This document shows positions 55,802 through 64,000 of a stretch of DNA of 64,000 nt, one piece after another. Both the position numbers and the translations under genes were made by a program. This DNA is from Ascidia mentula (taxonomy: Eukaryota > Chordata > Ascidiacea > Phlebobranchia > Ascidiidae). The first letter of the stretch is position 1; each line of letters begins with the position of its first letter. Under the pieces are notes generated by a model. It searched no databases. It had not been told where the DNA came from and was given only the letters and a program-made list of their open reading frames with translations. The stretch is taken from NCBI GenBank assembly GCA_947561715.1, contig OX387198.1, positions 13,516,001 through 13,580,000 on the forward strand, written 5' to 3'.

Positions 55802-56310
55802 TGCATGAAATATTACTGCATATATAGTTAGTCGTGCAAACCCTCGCTGGGATGTGTAACAATAGGGCTTTGTAACCGGTGTGGCGCAGCGCAAGTAGCA
55901 TCAAATAATATCATCGATTCGTTTGCTTGCCTCAAGTTGTAAGTTCGTTTCAAGCACATGACGCTTAACAGTTTATTGGCACCAGGAATTATTTGTAATC
56001 CGTGCGCAAGCACGTGTTGCATGATGCATAAAAATATTCAGTTGAGACGATTTTACCGACATTCTATCTCGTCATTGTGTTGTTAGTGTCTATGTCAACG
56101 TTCCAACGTATTTCAATGATACAAAGGAATGTACTTTTCTACAAAAGCTTCCAATGATCAATACGTTAGTATGAGCTGATTTGCAAATTCCGTGAGAGGA
56201 TTTGCATTGACCTTTTTTGCTGAGCACACCTCATGGTCGTACAACGATATAATGACGCTGACAACACTCATGACCACTGTAAACAATTTTGCACAAAACG
56301 AGGTCAAAAG

Positions 56311-56387
56311 TCAATGAACGAAACGCAACGATTTGATTTCTTCCTGAACCAACACAACATTTTGGCGATCTTTACCGACACCAAAAT
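56311..56387 (-). pseudogene. relic: last 25 codons of a gamma-type beta-trefoil gene
   Basis: The minus strand encodes FGVGKDRQNVVLVQEEIKSL and the same C-terminal end and stop as the intact gene at 62157. The rest of the gene is absent. Confidence 0.65.
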
Positions 56388-56876
56388 GCAGAAACGAAGT
56401 CCCTTCATACATTGTGACGTGGTGCTTCCGCGCGATTAAAGTTCTTTCGAATAATGCTGCTTTCAACTATACAGTTTTGATACAATAAATCATCTTTGCA
56501 GACTATGGAACGCTAGAAGCACGATTTAACAAAGTAAGGAACATTTTGAAACGTAAACTCCATATGCGCACTTCATGTATTGAAAACTCCAAAAACTCCA
56601 TAAACTCAGGGGTTCCGAAAGTTTACGTTGACTGTCATAAATGAACAAAGTTAATTACATTACATATAATACCTACTCGCACGCAAATTTTATTCTGCTT
56701 GTCTTTTCAGTTCACCAACTTTACGTGCAACTTGCGATCGAAGCCGAAATACAAAACGCTGCTAACTTGCTTCACGTCTGAAGTGTTATCGACGACATCA
56801 AATCCGATTTTGACGACCAGTCGCACCAGTTGATCGACGTTTTATTTTACACGCGATGTAACTGACGTTTGGTTTT

Positions 56877-58680
56877 TTAACATGTTTCCATCGATACTGG
56901 ATCCTCTATTCCCGTTTCAGATAGTTGTGATGAAGGTTCACCTTTTTCACACGGTTTAGTACGGTTGCTTTCTGAGTCTCTTTTGTGTCGTTTTGCTCCG
57001 TTTTTTTTCTTGTTTTCTTGTGAGCCCGTATGAGTTCGTTTGTTGTTTCTTTGAGGAATAAGAGATCCATCACTTTTTATCCAACCCCAATTTTCGGCTT
57101 TAAGTACATTAAGATTCAATTTTTTCCACTGACAAACCTGTAAAACAGACACTTAATTGCTGGCATGTTATTTTCAAAAACCACACATTTAAGGTGCAAA
57201 ATGAAATTTACTGAGAAATTATAGATGTATTCATGCCAGATTACCTGCAAGTGCACTCTGTATGAATGATAGCGATAATCTTTTGTCGTTGGCGGTAATT
57301 TCTTGAAATCGACAACGGAAGGCGACTTTAGCATTTCCTTGTACCTACTTCGACGCAGCCCGTCCAGAGAACTAATTGATCCTGGTGCCCCAAAACTGTA
57401 TCCAACGATAATGGATCATTATCTAAGGTTATAGGTGCAAAAAGATCACTCATATTTACGCTTAGATTAGCTTTGTTTTTTTAAACTGACCTTGCCAACA
57501 TGATTTCTTCACCTGCTTTGGCTATTTCATCTTGTGAGACTTCAGTTTGTCCGAACTTGTCAGCAAGCTTTTGAATGTTTCTGTCTTTTAGGTTTTCCAA
57601 CACCTTATTTTTGCCTATGATATAAATTTGAATATTGTATTAATAATAGGGAAATTTATGGGGCGTCGTCGGCTCAGTCGTCAGGTTTTCATTACAACAC
57701 TTTGACTGACGCTTATAGGCATATGCATAAAAATGGCTCTCTGGTAATACTCCCGGGTATTTACGACATTTTGGTTGCCATGCAACAACCATGAAGGTTT
57801 TTTGAACCTTAGACCATGTCATAGTCCATTACATTCCTTGTCAGTGGTAAAAATTATAATTGATTCAAAAAGAAAACTGTTGTAAATAACTTAATTGCTT
57901 AAATCGAAAAATTAAATCACACTCATTAATCTTACCTTCACCATACGTTGCAGAAGTTGTGTCACATCCGCTCCAAGCATGAGCAAACAGCAAGTTCTTA
58001 GCTGATGGGGATTTATTTAATTGTTTAACAATATTACCTATCTCCCAAGTCTTCTGTATGTTTTGTTGTTTACATTGAAAGTAAATTGTTTTCCTTCTCA
58101 TATTTGCAGCATTACAATGATGACATAAAAGAACCAGGATATCTACATCTTCAGTAACCACGGCAACTTTTTTATGTATTGATTTTTCCAAGGTCATGTT
58201 TACTAAACTGGTATCTGCATCACTTTCGGCGCAATATACAGAAAAACCTTTTTCCTCAAACTTTTTACTTAACATTGCTTTAATCTCCTCTTTTCTACTT
58301 TTGTCACTCTTAAAATTGATGCCCCAGCAGGGGTCATCGTCCTTTTTTGTTGCAGTTTCATAGCGTCTCCTTTGTTCATGGTCTTTCGTTGAATTTGTGG
58401 CAGAATATCCATCGAATACAAATGTTATGTTTTTTCCATCGTATTGCTTATCAATCAAGGTATCAACGTATTTTTCGCCATCCACCTTTGATTTTAGCTG
58501 TTTGTACTTGTGTACCAATGGACCACCATCTATCACGTATTCGTTAATATCAACAATCGTTTCGGGGCCGTGCAATTGTAAAATAAATTTTCTCAGCTTT
58601 GTTTTCGGTGTGTTTCTCATCCATTCGCCGGAAAACAATGAGTTGTCTTCTGCCACTTCGTCCTCGCCGAGAACTTCCAT
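56877..58680 (-). CDS. FEN/XPG-like (PIN-fold) nuclease-family protein, repeat-type
   Basis: Four exons, 58680-57936, 57614-57491, 57395-57245, 57137-56877, join in frame (TYGE-G/GKNKVL; MLA-S/FGAPG; HLQ/VCQW) for 426 residues. Acidic motifs in FEN/XPG order: IDGGPLVHKY, FVFDGYSATNSTKDHEQ, ESDADTSLV, TEDVDILVLL, then SGCDTTSATYGEGK, matching the GCD...G.G hairpin of FEN1. The C-part has KLPPTTKDYRYHSYRVHLQV and ENWGWIKSDGSLIP, then a Lys/Ser-rich tail. Proteins of this type occur in many copies in invertebrate genomes, which suggests a link with a mobile element; none has a function I can name. The frame is open upstream to about 58755 without an ATG, so an N-terminal exon may be missing. It lies inside the trefoil array. 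Confidence 0.7.
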
Positions 58681-58707
58681 TACAACCGTTCTAGTGTACA
58701 ATTCCAA

Positions 58708-59485
58708 AGTTTGACGGTTTCTTTTTACAATAGTGGCGCTCGATATTAAATGCAGTAGTTAAACCACATGCAAACTGTTTGGACGAAAGAATCTTTGCAA
58801 TAATGTATAAGAACTGCAATGCTAGTAAAAACATTGAAAGAAGCTTGATTAAAATTGGAGTAAAACTCATAATGTAAAATTGCGTAAAATGACATGCAAA
58901 GGATAAAATTCAAAACCCGCAAAAAAAAGACTTGCAGAAATGTTTCGCGTAACGGCCGCAATCTGCCTTCGGTCTTCAGGTCAATGATTACCAACTACAT
59001 CGACAACAGAAATTTGCCCCTATAGGACTGCATTATTGTACTGACTTATAGGTGGTGCTTCAGGAAGTAAACAAGTATCCAATGCTACCAGTGCGACAAT
59101 TGCTGCTGTTGCGTTTGGACGACTTATTTTAGCCTCTGTGTTTGCTACAGTCATGTAAAAAAGCTCCATGTAGAATCATATTTCCAAACGTACGGCGCTA
59201 CTAAACGTGACAAAAAGTTTGCTGAACTGGTGGCCAAATACAGTCTTTATAAACATTGTAAAACGTGGATCGTCCTGTGCTGCCTCGTGCGACTGACGTT
59301 CTTTAGAATTTACGGAAGCTTTTGTGTCGAGGCTGGTGTCACGTATTATTATTGAAAACAAATCCAGAAGTGTCCTGAAGTAAACCGTAATACTAAGACG
59401 CCTAATGTGCGAAAATGTAGTGAACGCTTGTTATACCATTATGGTTATAAACATGTCTCGGAAAAAAGTAGCTGCAACCAGTTTC
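58708..59485. other. spacer with eroded copy of array DNA
   Basis: 59170-59420 matches 44680-44960 and 54700-54870 (CAAAAAGTTTGCTGAACTG, ACGTTCTTTAGAATTTACG). No gene seen. Confidence 0.45.
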
Positions 59486-59812
59486 CATTCGTACCCCACG
59501 GTAACTCAATAGGGGCGTGTAAAATGAAAAATTACAGAAAAAGGGTGAATTTTAAAAAGTAAAGGTTGTAAAATTCCACTTCGGGGTGGATAAGTCAACA
59601 TAGTCTTATACAATGACATACTAAATTTTTAGGGTGGAAAAAAGGTGGTCATTACGATGATAGCTAGGAATTTTCCAACCTATGTTAACTTTTCCACCCC
59701 GAAGTGGAATTTTTCAACCTTTACTTGTTAAATTCCACCCCTTTTCTGTAGTTTTCCATCTTACAAATTTTGGCGTGTCGGGGCACGCCCATATTGAATT
59801 GGGGTACGAATG
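59486..59812. mobile_element. foldback (long inverted repeat) element
   Basis: Both ends read CATTCGTACCCCA inward. The arms of about 130 bp share ATTACAGAAAA, AGTAAAGGTTG, ATTCCACTTCGGGGTGG. A loop of roughly 70 bp. No coding capacity; target duplication not resolved. Confidence 0.75.
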
Positions 59813-60299
59813 CGTTTCGGGCCTTGCACCCAAACAGATGGATTGTTGTCTCGATAGCAACTCAGCCTCGTAGGTAACTTTCCTTCTCCATCTTGAGGTT
59901 ACTATTGGAGTTAAATAACTCCTTTACACAAGTCTGTGCGTCTTCTAAGTAGTCTATCTCCCGACTAAACACATACGTCCACCCAGCTTCAAACCAAAAC
60001 TATTCACAAATCCATTTAGCCTATTATCGATGATCCAATAAAGTGATACAATACACCGCACAGAAGTTTATTGAAAACATGGGCATAGTACTAAAGCAGA
60101 ACCAACAGCCTAGACCCTTACACAGCAACAGTAAAAACACACTGATTGGCAGACGCTGGTCGCTCTGCTTATATAGTTGGATATTTCGCAACATCCGACC
60201 CTAGCCAAAACATAATCCCAATCTGTCTCGCGCGACTGACGTACTTTAAAATGTACGTGGTGTCACGTATTGTTATTAAAAAACAATTCCAGAACTGTT

Positions 60300-60520
60300 T
60301 TGAAGTCAACTTAAAAACCGACACGTATCAAATATATAATGTGAGGAATTCGGTGTGGCTGTCTTCCTCAGGGTAAGAACCTGCCTTACAGGGAGGGAAT
60401 AGATGTATTTTGATGTGCTTGGATCTATAAAGTTGCCACTGTTTTTTTCTTTTTTTATCGAGTTGGCATAATACCAACTTTTCCTCCCGCGGAAACGAGT
60501 CGTGATCAAAACCTTTTCTC
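60300..60520 (-). pseudogene. type II beta-trefoil relic
   Basis: The minus strand encodes RGRKSWYYANSI and then GNFIDPSTSKYIYSLPVRQV and TPNSSHYIFDTC, matching trefoil repeats 1-2 of the alpha genes. The start and third repeat are lost. Confidence 0.6.
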
Positions 60521-62156
60521 AGTTGCGCTTTGGCGGACAATTCGACCTTCCAGTACGCAATCTTGAGTGCCAAGGATGTTCTAAAACCTCAATCAAGTAT
60601 TGATAATTACGGTCTTGCACAGTGATTTGGAAATAAAACTTTAGATATCGTTCGTTCATGGGTTTTTTTCTGCTTAAGCCTTGTATACGTCCAGCAAACC
60701 TTCAATTACATGTTAGATTCTTGCTCAACCGAATTGCTTTCTACAAAAAAGCTTCCTAAACCTTCACTCGCACTCACCTCGATTGATTAAAATTTTTCCC
60801 TTTATGTTTAGCAGTTATCTAGTTTATAGATATTTTATTGAAACTTTTTCTGCAGATGCAGTTTGTGAGTGATTTCACAATTTTCTATTTTGTATAACGT
60901 TACTAATCTATTTGCGACCTATATAGTTAGTCGTGCAAACCCTCGCTGGGCTGTGTAACAATAGGGCTTTGTAACCGGTGTGGCGCTGCGCAAGTAGCAT
61001 AGAATAATATCATCGAACGCCTTCGTTTGCTTGCCTCAAGTTGTAAGTTCGTCTCAAGCGCGAATGACGCTTTACAGTCCATTTGCACAAGGAATTATTT
61101 GTAATCCGTGCGCAAGCACGTGTTGCATGATGCATAAAAATATTCAGTTGAGACCAAAATACATACCGCTGCTAACGTGCTTCGCGTATGCAACGTTTAT
61201 TGCCCTTTTCTACTTTTTTATGCGTTTTATACAATGTGAGCCTGATTTCACTTGCCTTCATATTTATGATTCAAAGTTTTTTACCATTTTATGCCGTACA
61301 CTGTTGGTTAATCTGTCGTTCGTAAAGTTTGTAGGGCTTCTTTTCTGGCAATTAGGCCTACTTCAAAAATCGTTTTACGTTATTACAAAGCAATAGTAAA
61401 AAAAAAATTAATTAGTGCAAAACCTTTGGTGAAATGTTAATAACATAGGAGACTACTTGTGTTGCATTCAGCAATTTAATACAAAAAAAGTAACATTCAG
61501 CTTAGGCAGCTATAGCACAGTTTGGAGGAAACCTCTGCCTGGTTGCTGTCTCATTACAAGTCTCCAGTAGAAATTGACTGGCTGTATATCAGGCGACTGC
61601 CTATTCTGAACGAGTTTTCCAAACCTTTACTTAGCTTTCCGGAACGTCATGGACAACAGGTATAACTCTGAGTATTGTAATCACACAAACCCGAAGGTTG
61701 GCAACAATCTTGTGATTTGTTATACTTCGTTTCAGTAAACAGTAGCATTCAATGGCGTATCAGACTGGAAATAGTTGGAGATAGAGATACAGTCACTTTT
61801 GAGAGAGGCCTACGAACGTGATTCGTTGAAACTGGTCACGCATGATCGACACCAGGAGTTGTCCCCAAAATGTCGTAACTGACGTTTCAGTGGCGATATA
61901 TACAACGAAATAATACGAGGAAAACGCGGAATATGGAATGTATGCAAACGGTTACTTTGCGCAGAAAATAATTATTTTTAAAGTGAATTGTTATCGTACA
62001 CGTTAGTATGAGCTGATGTGCGAATTCCATGAGAGGATTTGTATTGACCGTTTTTGCTGAGCACACACCTTATGGTCGTACAAAGATATACACGTGAATG
62101 ACGCTGACAACACTCATGACCACTGCAAACAATTTTGCACAAAACGAGACCTAAAG
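60521..62156. other. eroded duplicate of array spacer
   Basis: 60915-61145 matches 55828-56060; 61190-61390 matches 45098-45310 and 50810-51030; 61400-61900 matches 45330-45850. No intact gene. Confidence 0.5.
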
Positions 62157-62741
62157 TCAATGAACGAAACGCAACGATTTGATTTCTTCCTCAACCAACA
62201 CAACTTTTTTGCGATCTTTACCGACACCAAAATAGTACAGCTTGCTATTTTCCCTGTAGATCACCTGAAATGTGTCTTTGATGTTGTTGTACCTTAACTC
62301 GAAGGTAAACCTTTCTGGCTTTTTATCAGGTTTTTGTTTTGTCATGCGAAGAGCATTTGTCTTTGCGTCTGCGACGACGTATTTTTCCTTTGCCCTTGTG
62401 TCACGCGTGTAGAAAAAACCTCTATTCCCGGTCCTGTCTGTTGCAGAAAAGTTCCACCACATTTTTTCATTTTGAGCCTCCAAATATATCCACTTTCTTT
62501 TTGGCCAACAATATTCACCTGTAACGCTGTCACACAGATGTATTTTCAGATCATGTCTCGACGAGCTGACCCCTGACGTTTGTTGTTTCGCTCGTTTATG
62601 TTCTATTGTTGTTGAACTTTCTCCAGCCGCCTCTTCCCTTTTTTGAGTAGTTGCCCTGTCAGATTGACGGGTATTATAGGCCCTTGCAGATTTGAACTCA
62701 CTTCGGTTCTCCTGTGGATTGTCGCCAACATTTTTCTCCAT
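62157..62741 (-). CDS. leaderless beta-trefoil protein, type II gamma
   Basis: 194 residues from the ATG at 62741 (MEKNVGDNPQENRSEF). The frame is open to another ATG at 62915 (252 residues), but a TATA-like sequence (GGTATATGG, about 62930) lies only about 15 bp beyond it, and the shorter form matches the 188-194-residue paralogues. The N-part is polar and lacks the DTVD site and helix. Trefoil: SVTGEYCWPKRKWIYLE...WWNFSATD, RAKEKYVVADAKTNALRM...FTFELR, NSKLYYFGVGKDRKKVVLV...LRFVH. About a quarter to a third identical to the alpha proteins by eye. Oldest member in this window. Confidence 0.65.
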   Translation of the reverse strand: MEKNVGDNPQENRSEFKSARAYNTRQSDRATTQKREEAAGESSTTIEHKRAKQQTSGVSSSRHDLKIHLCDSVTGEYCWPKRKWIYLEAQNEKMWWNFSATDRTGNRGFFYTRDTRAKEKYVVADAKTNALRMTKQKPDKKPERFTFELRYNNIKDTFQVIYRENSKLYYFGVGKDRKKVVLVEEEIKSLRFVH

Positions 62742-64000
62742 GTTACGTTGAAAGATTTTACCAAAATACGGGTAAAATTGTTTATTGTTCAACTGCAATC
62801 TTCTGCGTTCCTTGCCAACCTTGGAAAGGTTGTCTGACACAACGTTGGGAGTTGGCCAATAAGTGTTATACAATCTAGAAAGACAGAAGTGTCTTGCGCT
62901 TCTGGTGTGTATCATATCCCTGCGTTACCATATACCTTTAAATCTGTGCAGTTAAATTGTTTGTCTTACAAACAATTGTCAAGAAAATAATTCGTTTTCT
63001 AAACATCAATATGAAGCTGCCTGTTTGAAATGAACAGTTGCTAAGTGTTGGTCAGGGTTTAAATTAGGCGCTTTTTTGTTGGTGTGAAGTTTCAACAGGG
63101 AATTTAAACAATAGATTCAGCGAGAGTGAGTGATGTGGTAACAAAGGTTGGCGGTTGGTAGTCAATAATGGGCTGGTGGAAGCGCATTTTTCTCTCAACG
63201 ATTAAATTGGAACTATATAATTTCGTTCAACAAGGATTTTAATATTCTACAAATGTCTTCATATGAGGCAAAAATAAAATTGTTTTGTTGCCCAAACATT
63301 TCACAAGCTTATCTTTTTGGATAAAGTGCTGGTGACAAGTTTCGATTTTTTTTAAAAAAGTTTGGTAATTTGTTAAGGTGTAGCCAGTAATTGAAAAAAA
63401 TACCAGCATTATTTTGTATACTTTAGTCGCAATAGTCGGTTGTTATTTTGGCAACAGATGCCGCGTAACGAAAGGTGGCGGTTGGTATTCAAAAGATGTA
63501 AGAACCCGACTTTCGTGGAAGGGATTTTCCAAACTCGTCAACGCTTTTCATTGTATGCGCAGAATCCATTCAGTCACATACAATAACAACCTCATCAAAA
63601 CATTTCGAACGGTTTGACACTTCTGAATATTATGTTGGTCCACATCAAGATATTATAGCAGCGATGAACTGTAAAGATTGAATCGTGTGTCACGCACGTG
63701 TTTAGCGGCTAATTTGTAATAAAACTTGATAAATAGACTTAACTGGTTGCCAAATACAGACAAAAAATCTCTACAACCAGTGTGACGGGCTGCCGCGCGC
63801 GACCGTCGTTCTTTTAAATTTACGTGAGTTTTTGTTTATGCCTGTGCCCAGTGCTGTTATTGAATAGAAACACACAATTTTCTGCTGCTGAAATTTCTTA
63901 AATGATTCAAATCCAATGTTGCTTTTAAATATACAGTCCTAATGGAATAAATTATCTTTGCTGGCTATGGAACGCTAGAAGCACGATTTAACAAACTTGG
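62742..64000. other. right edge: start of another eroded array block
   Basis: 63740-63870 and 63920-64000 match 59230-59350 and 56455-56535 (GGCTATGGAACGCTAGAAGC against GACTATGGAACGCTAGAAGC). The array therefore continues past the window. No gene seen. Confidence 0.45.

Noticed and set aside
58942..58985. Hammerhead-like CTGAAGA...GAAAC on the minus strand
   Set aside because: CTGANGA and GAAA are present but the bases that should close stem II (C and C) do not pair and no stem I is visible.
62742..62915. 58-residue N-terminal extension of the gamma protein
   Set aside because: The TATA-like box is too close to the upstream ATG, and the shorter form matches paralogue length; kept as a less likely start.

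Overview
The window is nuclear DNA from a compact, AT-rich metazoan genome. Genes are split by GT-AG introns of about 60 bp to 1 kb and lie a few kilobases apart, with a tRNA-derived SINE and many small DNA transposons between them. Gene content (a RING/B-box/Tudor RNF17-like protein, mitochondrial NFS1, a SAGA subunit of the TADA2B type, GGCT, a membrane multicopper oxidase) fits an invertebrate. An ascidian tunicate is my best guess from gene density and the composite SINE, but nothing here proves the species.

Left half (1-29.5 kb), ordinary genes. The 3' end of a membrane-anchored multicopper oxidase (1-1198, +) is followed by a complete 19-exon RNF17/TDRD4-like gene (2212-14167, +; piRNA/germ-granule type). 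Then come a decayed hAT (DUF4371-type) transposase (about 14883-15510, -), a complete nine-exon cysteine desulfurase NFS1 (16701-21013, -), a single-exon GGCT (23413-23913, +) and TADA2B (25696-29511, -; one inner exon not found). The introns and spacers carry SINE copies, a hAT MITE with intact 8-bp target duplication, and a repeat family whose 3' end contains hammerhead ribozymes. Two ribozyme copies keep a complete core: 7766-7816, sense within an RNF17 intron, and 17412-17469, antisense within an NFS1 intron.

Right half (31-64 kb), a lineage-specific gene array. Two plus-strand genes (31102-31545 and 33772-35044) and seven intact, intronless minus-strand genes (36540, 39836, 43120, 46495, 48855, 52201, 62157), plus at least six relics, encode leaderless proteins whose C-terminal part reads as a beta-trefoil (FGF/IL-1-like fold). 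The minus-strand proteins are 188-194 residues: Cys-rich N-tip, acidic segment with a DTVD/G site, amphipathic helix, then three trefoil repeats. Six of the seven share a core promoter made of a TGACGTCA-like (CRE/ATF) site next to a TATA-like box about 80 bp before the ATG. The 43.1/46.5 kb pair and the 48.9/52.2 kb pair lie in a recent tandem duplication of about 5.7 kb. A Ty3/gypsy-type pol relic (about 37.99-39.0 kb), a TA-flanked MITE that inserted after the duplications, an intact FEN/XPG-like nuclease-family gene (56877-58680, -) and a foldback element lie within the array, which runs off the right edge.

The two most notable signals are the ribozyme-bounded repeat family and the fast-evolving leaderless beta-trefoil cluster. 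Fold, cleavage and processing are inferences from sequence read by eye.
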